Assembly: GCA_036652735.1 (NCBI GenBank)
Contig: JAVVVI010000011.1
Location: 1-56,731 of the forward strand
Direction: 5' to 3'
Length of the DNA: 56,731 nt
Source of the DNA: JAGOGN01 sp036652735
GTDB taxonomy: Bacteria > Bacillota > Clostridia > Lachnospirales > Lachnospiraceae
A program made the position numbers and the translations under genes. Positions 15,020 to 23,153 of this stretch are shown piece after piece. Numbering within the stretch: position 1 is the stretch's first letter; the number at the start of each line of letters is the position of its first letter. The notes under the pieces were generated by a model. It was not told the DNA's origin. It ran no database searches and saw only the letters and a list, made by a program, of their open reading frames with translations.

Positions 15020-16330
15020 CTATTTTCCTTTTTTTAATACTTCCAACGCCTTTAGTACCTGGTTATCTTTCATGATATCATATGTCTTATCTTTATCTCC
15101 CTGATACTGAAACTCCAGTTTTATGTCCGGAGCAATGCCTACTCCATGGATATAATCTCCCTTTGGCGTGTAATACTTTGCTGTTGTAACCTTAATTGCA
15201 CTGCCATCATCCATAGGTAGCAGTACCTGCACAATTCCCTTGCCAAAGGTTGTTGTTCCTATTAAGGTTCCATACTCATAATCTCTGATTGCACCTGCAA
15301 AAATTTCTGCAGCACTTGCACTATTTTCATTCACCAGCACCGTCATTGGGAGCTTCAGCTGTGTTTTATCCGTTGATTTATACTCTTCTCTTTTTCCATT
15401 CTTATCTTCTGTATATACAAGAATTCCTTTTGGAAGTATGTCATCTAAAATCTGTGCTACACTGGTTAACATGCCTCCGGGATTATCTCTCAAATCAATA
15501 ATTAATGCCTTCACTCCCTGTTTCTGTAAATCTGCAACTGCTGTTTCAAACTGCTGTGCAGTTACTTCTCCAAATTCAGAAATCGCAATATATCCTGTTT
15601 TGTCCTGAAGCATTTGTGCTTCAACTGTTGGTACTTCAATTTTCTCTCGATCAATATCAAAGTTTAAATATTTTTCCTTTCCTGCTCTTTCGATTACCAT
15701 ATGAACTTTAGTGCCTTTTTCTCCTTTTATATGTGTAACCAATTCCGTCAAATCACGACTGGATGCATCAATGCCCTCTACTTCAATAATAATATCTCCT
15801 GCTTCCAGTCCCGCTTTTTCAGCCGGTGTCCCCGGATATGCACGTATGATTTTAACCTGCTTGGTTTTCACATCCTGCTGCAGAACGGCTCCGATTCCAT
15901 AATATTTTCCCGTTGCACTTTCATTGTATGCCTTATACTTTTCAGCCGTAAAATAAGTTGAGTATGGATCTCCTAAAGATTCCACCAACCCGGTATAGAC
16001 TCCTTCCAGCATTTTTTTGGAATCTAATTTATCATAATAATACGTGTTCATAATATTAATTAATTCTGCCATCTTATTCTGTGCTTCTGTACTAAGTACA
16101 TCATTTGTGGTTTCACGGTCTGTAACATATGCTTTTGATATCGTATACCCATTTTTTTCCAGTACTACACTGGCTGTGAGGCCAATTAATATACATAGAA
16201 TAAGGGTGACACTGATTCCACAGATAATTCCTCTTGAATACCCATTCATTTTAGGTCTTCTGTATGTTCTTTCTTTTTTCACTTCGTTATCATTTTCTTC
16301 TAAGTCTATTGGCATTTTTTCTTCATCCAT
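15020..16330 (-). CDS. S41 family C-terminal processing peptidase (CtpA-like)
   Basis: CtpA-like proteases cut extracytoplasmic proteins near the C-terminus. From the ATG at 16330 (AGAGGA site; two ATGs further upstream lack one) the protein is 436 aa. It has a cytoplasmic acidic tail, a membrane anchor at about 41-65, a PDZ domain (YYGIGAVLQQ to about 210), and the S41 domain with NPGGM, the catalytic serine in ENSASAAEIF and the lysine in TFGKGIVQ. It lies directly after ftsX and before prfB. The order ftsE-ftsX-ctp is common in Clostridia, and a link between FtsEX and cell-wall hydrolase processing is plausible but unproven. Confidence 0.93.
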   Translation of the reverse strand: MDEEKMPIDLEENDNEVKKERTYRRPKMNGYSRGIICGISVTLILCILIGLTASVVLEKNGYTISKAYVTDRETTNDVLSTEAQNKMAELINIMNTYYYDKLDSKKMLEGVYTGLVESLGDPYSTYFTAEKYKAYNESATGKYYGIGAVLQQDVKTKQVKIIRAYPGTPAEKAGLEAGDIIIEVEGIDASSRDLTELVTHIKGEKGTKVHMVIERAGKEKYLNFDIDREKIEVPTVEAQMLQDKTGYIAISEFGEVTAQQFETAVADLQKQGVKALIIDLRDNPGGMLTSVAQILDDILPKGILVYTEDKNGKREEYKSTDKTQLKLPMTVLVNENSASAAEIFAGAIRDYEYGTLIGTTTFGKGIVQVLLPMDDGSAIKVTTAKYYTPKGDYIHGVGIAPDIKLEFQYQGDKDKTYDIMKDNQVLKALEVLKKGK

Positions 16331-16378
16331 TTTCGTTCCTCTTTCCTTTTCCATCATATGCGAATGATTTCCCTTTTA

Positions 16379-17290
16379 CTAAACTTTTAAATGCTTACGA
16401 ATCGTTAAGCGGCTTCCTAAAAATCCAATTCCAACTCCCAACAGTAATGCTACCGGTGTCAAAGTCTTAAATACTTCTGCCGCTGGCAAAAAGTTAAGTA
16501 TTTTGGTTAAAAAGCTAAAATTCTCACCAATATAAGCAATGATATTTCCATACATACTATATAATAAAATAAGTGGAATTACCGATCCTAACAATCCAAT
16601 TACGATTCCCTCCACTACAAAAGGTGCTCGTACAAAATAATCGGTTGCTCCTATTAATTTCATAATGGCGATTTCCTCTCTTCGAACGCCAATTCCAACT
16701 GTAATGGTATTACTGATTAGGAATATTGCCACAAACAACAAGATAATAATAATTCCCGCCGAGATATAACCAATTAGTCGATTAAAATCAGACAATGTAT
16801 TTGCAACTGCCTCTGATTTATTCACCTGTCTTACGCCTTCCATTGATTCCAGGTATGTAACCAATGATTCCTGCATGGAGACATCATTTAAATAAATCTG
16901 GTAATTTGCCGCGTTCGCCAATGGATTATCTTCTGTAAATCCCTCTGCAAGTGCTTCTTTACTCTTAAAATATACTTCTTTATATTCTTCCCATGCCTCT
17001 TCCGGAGAAACATATACTATTTTTGATACTTCCACTCTCTTTTTTATCTTGTTTCCAATTTCTTCAATTTTCTCCTGGGGAAGCTTCTTTTCAAAGAATA
17101 CCGTAACTGCTACCCCGGACTCCGCTTCTTTTACCATTGTCTGGAAGTTCTCTACAATTGCAAAAAAAAGTCCAAACAAAAAGATACAGGCCGCCATTGT
17201 TGCAATGGATGCCATGGAAAATATTTTATTTCTCCAGATATTATTAATTCCCTGTTTAAAGCTGTAAATAAACGCATTAATCTTCGCCAT
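16379..17290 (-). CDS. ftsX: cell-division ABC transporter permease FtsX
   Basis: FtsX is the membrane subunit of FtsEX, which does not transport a solute but activates peptidoglycan hydrolases outside the cell. The 303-aa protein starts with NIWRNKIFSMASI before the first helix (about 24-46), then a large extracytoplasmic domain (about 47-165) and three more helices. The ATG at 17290 follows AGGTGA at five bases; a GTG three codons earlier overlaps that site. It overlaps the ftsE end by 14 bases, consistent with a coupled pair. Confidence 0.95.
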   Translation of the reverse strand: MAKINAFIYSFKQGINNIWRNKIFSMASIATMAACIFLFGLFFAIVENFQTMVKEAESGVAVTVFFEKKLPQEKIEEIGNKIKKRVEVSKIVYVSPEEAWEEYKEVYFKSKEALAEGFTEDNPLANAANYQIYLNDVSMQESLVTYLESMEGVRQVNKSEAVANTLSDFNRLIGYISAGIIIILLFVAIFLISNTITVGIGVRREEIAIMKLIGATDYFVRAPFVVEGIVIGLLGSVIPLILLYSMYGNIIAYIGENFSFLTKILNFLPAAEVFKTLTPVALLLGVGIGFLGSRLTIRKHLKV

Positions 17291-17963
17291 TGCTGTCACC
17301 TGATCGTTCGTCGCTAATGACGAGTCCTTTCTTTAACGTAATGACCCTTTTTTTCATAGCTTGCACGATTTCCAGATTATGGGTAACTACCAGTACCGTA
17401 GTCCCTCTCTGATTAATCTCATCCAGAAGCTTCATAATATCCCAGGCATTTGTACTGTCCAGATTCCCCGTTGGTTCATCTGCCAGTAAAATCTTGGGCT
17501 CATTGACCAATGCCCTTGCGATTGCCACCCTTTGCTGTTCTCCTCCTGATAATTGTTTGGGGTAGGAGCGGTATTTTGCTGCAAGTCCCACCATGGATAA
17601 CATGGTTGGCACTTTTCTTTTAATCGTTCTTGCCGGTACAGATATGACTCTTTGGGCAAAAGCAATATTCTCATATACATTTCTATCCTTGAGAAGTCGA
17701 AAGTCCTGATAGACCATTCCCACATTGCGTCGAAATTTGGGCACCTGTTTTCTGGTTATGGCACCTAACTTCTGGTTATTTATTCTTATGATCCCCTCAG
17801 AAGGATCCAGCTCTTTTAATAATAATTTAAGCAGCGTTGATTTTCCGGATCCGCTGTCCCCTACTACAAAGACAAACTCGCCCGCCTCAATGTTAAGACT
17901 GACATTATTGAGCGCAGGAATTCCTTCTGCATAAGATTTGCTCACATTTTCAAGTGTAATCAT
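17277..17963 (-). CDS. ftsE: cell-division ABC transporter ATPase FtsE
   Basis: FtsE is the cytoplasmic ATPase that drives FtsX. The 228-aa protein has Walker A GDSGSGKST (about 35-43), the Q-loop YQDFRLL, signature LSGGEQQRVA, Walker B ILLADEPTG and the switch His in VVTHN. This is the classic FtsE order and length. The next upstream gene is a PucR-type regulator 29 bp away, and a TATAAT just before the ribosome site (17972-17977) lacks a good -35, so I do not call a separate promoter. Confidence 0.95.
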   Translation of the reverse strand: MITLENVSKSYAEGIPALNNVSLNIEAGEFVFVVGDSGSGKSTLLKLLLKELDPSEGIIRINNQKLGAITRKQVPKFRRNVGMVYQDFRLLKDRNVYENIAFAQRVISVPARTIKRKVPTMLSMVGLAAKYRSYPKQLSGGEQQRVAIARALVNEPKILLADEPTGNLDSTNAWDIMKLLDEINQRGTTVLVVTHNLEIVQAMKKRVITLKKGLVISDERSGDSNGED

Positions 17964-17992
17964 ATTTCCTCCATTATACCCTTATGGCTTTT

Positions 17993-19078
17993 CTAATACT
18001 CCAATGATTCCATATACTTCATATATTTTACCACCATTAGTGCTATTTTAAAAGTAATTGCATCTTCAAACACACGTAAATCCAGTCCCGTACTTTTCAA
18101 AAGCTTGTCCAGTCGGTATACCAGGGTGTTGCGATGTATGAACAGCTGCCTTGACGTCTCTGACACATTCAGACTATTTTCGAAAAATTTATTAATGGTA
18201 GACAAGGTCTCTTCATCAAAATCATCCGTTGATTTATCACCAAAGATCTCCCTAATAAACATTTTACATAATGGAATTGGCAATTGATAAATTAATCTTC
18301 CAATACCCAATGTAGAGTAGGCAACAATTTTACTCTCTTCAAAGAATATTTTCCCAACATCCAATGCCATTCGGGCTTCTTTATAAGACCTTGAGACCTC
18401 CTTGACTTCATTTACAACTGTTCCAAATGAAATACGGGGATGATTGTTACCTGTGGAAATTGAAACAAGAATTGTCTCGGCAATTTTCTGTAATTCCTGA
18501 TAATTATCACTTTCGGTAACTTCTTTTACCACTATAATATTTTTTTCATCTACCGCTGTAATAAAATCCTTTGATTTGCCACCATAAATTCCCCTTAATT
18601 TCTCAAGTTCATTTCCTTCTTTTTCACGGGTTGTCTCTATAATATAGACCACCCTTTTCGCCTCAACATCTATATGTAATTTTTTTGCTCTGTTATAGAT
18701 ATCTACTAAAAGAAGATTATCAAGTAAAAGATTCTTTATGAAATTATCTTTGTCAAATCTCTCTTTGTATGCAACTATTAAATTCTGAAGCTGAAATCCG
18801 GCAATTTTCCCAACCATAAAGACATCTCCGCTGGTGCCATCTGCAAGGAGTACATATTCCAACTGACGCTCATCAAATACCTTTAAAAATTGGCACCCAC
18901 GAACAATCTGACTTTCTGCCGGTGAATCAACAAAATTCTTTGCTTCCTTGGCAAATTTCTCGGCATCTGCAAACGTCGTCGCCAGCATTTTTCCATCTGT
19001 GTCAATCACACACAAGTCCACCCTTGTTATTTCCTTTAATCCATCGATGGTATTCTGAAGTATCTGGTTTGATATCAT
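17993..19078 (-). CDS. PucR/CdaR-type transcriptional regulator
   Basis: The 361-aa protein starts with a sensor-like domain resembling the sugar-diacid recognition domain (MISNQILQNTIDGLKEITRVDLCVIDTDG), followed by a central region with a GGDEF-like degenerate fold, and ends with a PucR-type helix-turn-helix: SLNVSETSRQLFIHRNTLVYRLDKL at about 307-331. It belongs to the CdaR/PucR class of activators. No sugar-diacid or purine gene is nearby; the next genes are ftsE and ftsX. A TATAAT at about 19113-19118 upstream has no clear -35 partner. The ligand is unknown. Confidence 0.88.
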   Translation of the reverse strand: MISNQILQNTIDGLKEITRVDLCVIDTDGKMLATTFADAEKFAKEAKNFVDSPAESQIVRGCQFLKVFDERQLEYVLLADGTSGDVFMVGKIAGFQLQNLIVAYKERFDKDNFIKNLLLDNLLLVDIYNRAKKLHIDVEAKRVVYIIETTREKEGNELEKLRGIYGGKSKDFITAVDEKNIIVVKEVTESDNYQELQKIAETILVSISTGNNHPRISFGTVVNEVKEVSRSYKEARMALDVGKIFFEESKIVAYSTLGIGRLIYQLPIPLCKMFIREIFGDKSTDDFDEETLSTINKFFENSLNVSETSRQLFIHRNTLVYRLDKLLKSTGLDLRVFEDAITFKIALMVVKYMKYMESLEY

Positions 19079-19201
19079 TTAATCCTCTCCTCTTATAACT
19101 ATCTTCTTTGAATTATACAACTTCCACAAATAATCTTCCTGATTTTAAGTAAATCCACGAACTCTATCTTCTATTTTAATAGAAAACCACAAAAAAAGAA
19201 A

Positions 19202-19232
19202 GAGGAAAAGCACTTTTTTTATGCATTTCCTC
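19202..19232 (-). terminator. terminator of the wecG-yitT operon
   Basis: An 11-bp stem (GAGGAAAAGCA pairing with TGCATTTCCTC, one mismatch) lies just after the yitT stop. On the minus strand it is followed by TTTCTTTTTTT. Confidence 0.8.
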
Positions 19233-19257
19233 GCTTTTTTTTAATTTCGCCCCTATT

Positions 19258-20133
19258 TTACCGCTCCAGCTCTATAAATCCTTCTCCCAGAACCTCCCTT
19301 GCATCTGTAACAATTACAAAAGCATTGGGGTCAATTTCCATTACAAGATCCTTAAGCCAGACCACTTCCTTCTTTGAAACCACACAGTAAAGCATGCACT
19401 TCTCTTCCTTGGAATACATACCCTTTGCCTTAATTCCAGTGACTCCACGGTGCAGATCCTGCATAATACTTCCTGCCACCTGCTCACTGCAGGCGGTTAT
19501 AATATAGGCTGCCCTTGAGAATTTCATTCCTTCTGTTAATCCATCCGATACTTTTGAAAGAATAAAGATTGCAACGATGGCATACAGCCCCGATTTGATT
19601 CCAAATAAAAAAATACCAACTATAATAACCGTACCATCCAACACCTGCATAATCTGCGGTACCGAATAATGACGCAATAATTTACTCTGCAATAAGACAG
19701 CAACCATATCTGTTCCGCCTGTGGTTGCCTGTGACCGCAATACCAGACCAATTCCCACACCGGTTAACATTCCTCCGAAGATGGCTGCCAGTACATGATC
19801 TCCATCTACCAAGTCCAGGGATGGCAGAAGATAAAGCCAAAGAGAAAGGGAAAGTGTTGCAAATGCTGTTCGTCCAATAAATCGTTTTCCTTTTATTAAA
19901 AAAGCAACAAGAAACACCGGAATATTCAATACCAGGTTTGTCAGCCACAATGGAATTCCTCCTGTAAGTATTCCTTTGGTAATTGCATTTAAGATAATGG
20001 CGATACCGGTAAATCCACCGGTTACCATGTTGATTGGAGCAAAAACAAAGGTTATGGATAATGCCATAATTCCTGTTCCAAGAAAAATGCACAGATAATC
20101 TCTAATTATTTTCTTTTGTTTTCCTGTCTGCAT
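19258..20133 (-). CDS. YitT-family membrane protein
   Basis: YitT proteins have five or six membrane helices (seen at about 15-170) and a C-terminal soluble DUF2179 domain (about residues 215-290). The 291-aa length and the APINMVTGGFTGIAIILN and RSQATTGGTDMVA segments fit. The transported substrate, if any, is unknown for the family. It starts 9 bp after the wecG-like gene and shares its promoter, with a terminator 26 bp after the stop. Confidence 0.9.
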   Translation of the reverse strand: MQTGKQKKIIRDYLCIFLGTGIMALSITFVFAPINMVTGGFTGIAIILNAITKGILTGGIPLWLTNLVLNIPVFLVAFLIKGKRFIGRTAFATLSLSLWLYLLPSLDLVDGDHVLAAIFGGMLTGVGIGLVLRSQATTGGTDMVAVLLQSKLLRHYSVPQIMQVLDGTVIIVGIFLFGIKSGLYAIVAIFILSKVSDGLTEGMKFSRAAYIITACSEQVAGSIMQDLHRGVTGIKAKGMYSKEEKCMLYCVVSKKEVVWLKDLVMEIDPNAFVIVTDAREVLGEGFIELER

Positions 20134-20142
20134 CTATGTTCC

Positions 20143-20817
20143 TCATCTCTCCTTTTTGTATTTTGTTAACTTGCTATGAAAAACCGCTCTCCGTGCCATC
20201 TTATGAATTCCATCATAAAGGCGGTCGAATCCTGTTCTTTGCATGTAATTATCTCCCAGGCCATACCACAGCTTTGCGCCTATTTTCTCTTTCTGTTCCA
20301 TAAGAAACTCTTCCTGCTTTGGTGATGGTACTACAGAAAATATAATATCCGGAGATACGATATTGATTTCATTGATGGTACCGGCAATATCTCCCACACA
20401 GTCTTCCATTGCATATTCGCCCACTATATTCATCTTCTCATAAAATTCTTCCAGGAATCCCTGTAGACGCTCTACCTGGGCATGGGTTTCTCCCAGCAGA
20501 AATACATTCTTACGATTACGAATGATTCGTTTTGCAAATTCCTGAAAAAACATATTGTCTGCTATTTCTTTGATTCTCTGTGAAGAGGTTACATCCGCCG
20601 CAAAAAGAATATCTTTTTCCCCGGGTAATGCTAAATCAAGAGATTCGATGGCTTCTTTTATTTTGGGATTTTCTCCTGCACCTACCAGCATTTTCATGGA
20701 AATGGATTCTATTGTGTTCATCACGTTATTATTTAAATATGTTTCCACCAGCAGCATGGACTCTCTAACAGAATAATTATCAATCTCTGTTCCCAGCAAT
20801 TCAATCTTTTTTATCAT
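20143..20817 (-). CDS. WecG/TagA/CpsF-type glycosyltransferase-like protein
   Basis: The 224-aa protein fits the WecG/TagA/CpsF family of N-acetylmannosamine-type transferases that build wall or capsule linkage units. It has the GTEIDNYSVRES opening, an NPKIKEA region, a LLGET nucleotide-sugar loop and the late PDIIFSVVPSPKQEEFL motif with its conserved PKQE. Start 20817 is chosen because GAGGAG precedes it and a promoter -10 lies at 20858-20863, so the longer frame to 20904 is excluded. The sugar and acceptor are unknown; no wall polymer genes are beside it, which is unusual. Confidence 0.82.
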   Translation of the reverse strand: MIKKIELLGTEIDNYSVRESMLLVETYLNNNVMNTIESISMKMLVGAGENPKIKEAIESLDLALPGEKDILFAADVTSSQRIKEIADNMFFQEFAKRIIRNRKNVFLLGETHAQVERLQGFLEEFYEKMNIVGEYAMEDCVGDIAGTINEINIVSPDIIFSVVPSPKQEEFLMEQKEKIGAKLWYGLGDNYMQRTGFDRLYDGIHKMARRAVFHSKLTKYKKER

Positions 20818-20857
20818 ACTACTCCTCAAATCATTTCTTTTTCTTATCCTATGGTCT

Positions 20858-20886
20858 AGTATACCAAAATATCGTTTGTTTTTCAA
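20858..20886 (-). promoter_or_regulatory. promoter of the wecG-like/yitT operon
   Basis: On the minus strand, TTGAAA (20881-20886), a 17-bp spacer and TATACT (20858-20863) precede the wecG-like start at 20817. Confidence 0.8.
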
Positions 20887-21290
20887 GAAAGGTTTCAAAG
20901 ACATACAATTTATTAGAAATTTACAGACACCTCACCTTAGTTTTACCCATATATTTAATATTGAATTGTCAAGAATTTTTTCTTGTATTTTCCATAATTT
21001 ATCATATTTATAATTTCTTCACAAAACATATGTTCTTACTCTTTTCTATGTAAACCGGTTTTTTTCTGCTTTTTTCTGTGGACAATGTTCATAACTCCGT
21101 GTATAAGTCGGAAATTCGGCATTTCTTTTATTTTTTTTGTTGATAACTGTGGTTTTTTGCCAGGTCTTTTTTTCGCTGTATTTTTGTTATTTTTTGTCGT
21201 TTTGTGCACTTTCACTATTTGAAGTAAGGAAAAAATTTTCTTCTTTGCAGGAAACTTTTTTCCCCCTTCATATTATCTAATAGTTATAAA
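20887..21290. other. 400-bp AT-rich intergenic region with DnaA-box-like sites
   Basis: No supported gene is seen here on either strand. On the minus strand three sites match the DnaA box TTATCCACA at 7-8 of 9 bases: TTGTCCACA (21077-21085), TTATACACG (21098-21106) and TTATCAACA (21138-21146). They are all in one orientation, 21 and 40 bp apart, among long T tracts. A perfect AAACCGGTTT palindrome is at 21052-21061. It may be a DnaA-binding cluster, but the chromosome origin genes (dnaA, dnaN) are not here. Confidence 0.45.
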
Positions 21291-21293
21291 AAA

Positions 21294-21321
21294 ACCGGAA
21301 CCCTATGAGAAAGATTCCGGT
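21294..21321 (-). terminator. terminator of the NlpC/P60 gene
   Basis: ACCGGAA pairs with TTCCGGT across a 14-base loop. On the minus strand a TTTTTTTATAA tract follows. Confidence 0.8.
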
Positions 21322-21374
21322 ATTGGTTCTTATTTAATTTGATCTGAATCAATAAATGCACTTAATCAGTATCA

Positions 21375-22565
21375 TTAGAAAATTCTTCGAACAGTGATAA
21401 TGGATCTATAATTTGCAGGTGATGTATACTTAATTCCATCACTTGGGTTGCTTGCATGTACAATAGTGTTATTTCCAGCATAGATTGCTACATGACCACT
21501 ATAACATAAAATATCTCCAGGCTGCATATCGCTTTCACTTACTGCATATCCAACACTTCTTAATGCACTGGATGAATGAGGAAGAGAAATTCCAAACGCT
21601 GCATACACACTTAATACAAAGCCGGAACAATCCGTTCCATTCGTGAGGCTTGTCCCACCATATACGTATGGGTTCCCTACGAACTGGCTGGCATAATTAA
21701 CGACTGCCTGTCCATTACTACTGGTTGGTGCACTATAATCATCTTCATTGGAAGAACTGCTTCTATGACTGGAAGAACTTCCACTTGAGCTTCTTGCCTG
21801 TTCTGCTGACCGATCTGCTGCTTCTCTGGCTCTTCGTTCTCTCTTTAATCTAGCCTTTTCAGCTGCTGCGGATTCCGCATGCTTATAAATTGTTTTACAA
21901 TCCAGATAATCTAATGAAACATAACCATTGCCTTCTTCAATAGACACCTTCACCCATCCATTTTTTTCTTTCATAACGGTGAGTTCTTCGCCACCCGGTA
22001 CTAAACCAATAATCTCTGCACCTGTGGATGCTTTTTTACGAACACGGAGCGTCTCTGTGGTAACAGTTGCTACCCGCTTTCCAACGGACTTAATTAGCTT
22101 CTCATTTCCAACTGTGATATATTCTTTTTTAACATAGCCGGTTACTTTACCGGATTTAATCTTGCACCATCCATTTTTAGTACTAATTACAGTTGCTACA
22201 CAGTGATCATACAACTTTCCAACGGATTTACTATTCTTTGTTGGCTTTCTTCTTACATTTACATAGTCATTTACTTTTGCAACTGCCATGTTTGTATATT
22301 TTGATGTTACAACATCTTTTTTCTTCTCTTCTAATGCGGATACTGCAACTGCTGTATTCGAAGATGCTTCTAATAAATATTTTGAAAATGTTCCGGTTAC
22401 TCCGGCAAATACGGTGTTTGAAGAATTCTGTTCCTTTATTACTGATTCCTGTAAGGTTGACGTAATTCCCGCCGTTGCTGATGCATTTACATTTATCGGT
22501 GTTCCGGATAATACCATTACTCCAGCCACACAGCACGCCGTCACTCTAATTACATTTGACTTCAT
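21375..22565 (-). CDS. secreted SH3b-NlpC/P60 peptidoglycan endopeptidase
   Basis: The 396-aa product has a signal peptide (about 1-29, ending VNA-S), a low-complexity stretch, two bacterial SH3 domains (about 95-151 and 165-222), a charged and serine-rich linker (225-285), and an NlpC/P60 domain (287-396). Catalytic Cys313 (NGTDCSGF), His358 (SGHVAIY) and His370 (NTIVHAS) are all present, so it should cut gamma-D-glutamyl-DAP links in the wall. It is transcribed alone from a consensus promoter at 22636-22664, starts after GGAGG and has its own terminator. The ATG four codons upstream lies too close to that site. Confidence 0.95.
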   Translation of the reverse strand: MKSNVIRVTACCVAGVMVLSGTPINVNASATAGITSTLQESVIKEQNSSNTVFAGVTGTFSKYLLEASSNTAVAVSALEEKKKDVVTSKYTNMAVAKVNDYVNVRRKPTKNSKSVGKLYDHCVATVISTKNGWCKIKSGKVTGYVKKEYITVGNEKLIKSVGKRVATVTTETLRVRKKASTGAEIIGLVPGGEELTVMKEKNGWVKVSIEEGNGYVSLDYLDCKTIYKHAESAAAEKARLKRERRAREAADRSAEQARSSSGSSSSHRSSSSNEDDYSAPTSSNGQAVVNYASQFVGNPYVYGGTSLTNGTDCSGFVLSVYAAFGISLPHSSSALRSVGYAVSESDMQPGDILCYSGHVAIYAGNNTIVHASNPSDGIKYTSPANYRSIITVRRIF

Positions 22566-22603
22566 ACAAACCTCCATTAATAATATGTATATTGTTTGTC
22601 TTT

Positions 22604-22664
22604 TGTTACGAAATTATTAAATATGTTACAATAGGATTATAGCAAAGTCACTTTCTGTTGTCAA
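22604..22664 (-). promoter_or_regulatory. consensus promoter of the NlpC/P60 gene with a leader repeat
   Basis: On the minus strand TTGACA (22659-22664), a 17-bp spacer and TATAAT (22636-22641) form a perfect sigma-A promoter. Just downstream of the start point, two TGTTAC copies (plus-strand reading, 22604-22609 and 22624-22629) lie exactly 20 bp apart. They resemble WalR half-sites in sequence but not in spacing. Confidence 0.9.
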
Positions 22665-22717
22665 CCCTTGGTTTAAATTGGATTAATATTCCATATTTAG
22701 AAATCATTATTTCATAA

Positions 22718-22735
22718 AAAGAAGTCTGCTTCTGG
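22718..22735 (-). terminator. weak terminator after ridA
   Basis: AGAAG-CAGA-CTTCT followed by TTTTA on the minus strand lies just after the ridA stop. The stem is only 5 bp. Confidence 0.4.
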
Positions 22736-22745
22736 CGATTTATAC

Positions 22746-23120
22746 CTATTTCAATGCAATTGCTTCAATCTCTACCATTACATCTTTTGGAAGACGTGCA
22801 ACCTCCACACAGCTTCTTGCCGGATATTCTCCTGTAAAGAAAGACTGATATACTTCATTAATTGCTGCAAAGTCATTCATATTCTTAATAAAGACAGTTG
22901 TCTTTACTACCTGACCCAGGCTTGTTCCTGCTGCCGTCAGCAAATTCGATAAATTCTCTAATGCGAGACGTGCCTGTGCCTGTGATCCTTCCGGAATCTC
23001 CCCTGTCTTTGGATTAACCGGGATTATCCCCGATGTGTATACCAATCCATTGATTTCAATTGCCTGTGAATATGGTCCAATTGCTGCAGGTGCCTGATCT
23101 GTACTAATTACTTTTTTCAT
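22746..23120 (-). CDS. ridA: RidA family reactive intermediate deaminase
   Basis: RidA hydrolyses reactive enamine/imine intermediates such as 2-aminoacrylate made by PLP enzymes. The 124-aa protein has the full-length family pattern: YSQAIEINGLVYTSG, IPVNPKTGEIPEG, QARLALENL, the conserved arginine in EYPARSCVEVARLPKD and the final EIEAIA. The ribosome site GGAGG is 7 bp before the ATG. It is the last gene of the thioesterase-cvfB-ridA group. Confidence 0.95.
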   Translation of the reverse strand: MKKVISTDQAPAAIGPYSQAIEINGLVYTSGIIPVNPKTGEIPEGSQAQARLALENLSNLLTAAGTSLGQVVKTTVFIKNMNDFAAINEVYQSFFTGEYPARSCVEVARLPKDVMVEIEAIALK

Positions 23121-23153
23121 GTTACTACCTCCGTTTTCTCATTATGAATTCTA

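Noticed and set aside
21077..21146. Chromosomal oriC
   Set aside because: No dnaA, dnaN, rpmH or rnpA genes are near; the sites are only a possible DnaA-binding cluster.
22604..22629. Standard WalR box
   Set aside because: The two TGTTAC copies are 20 bp apart start to start instead of 11, so it is not a standard site. It is kept only as a low-weight finding.
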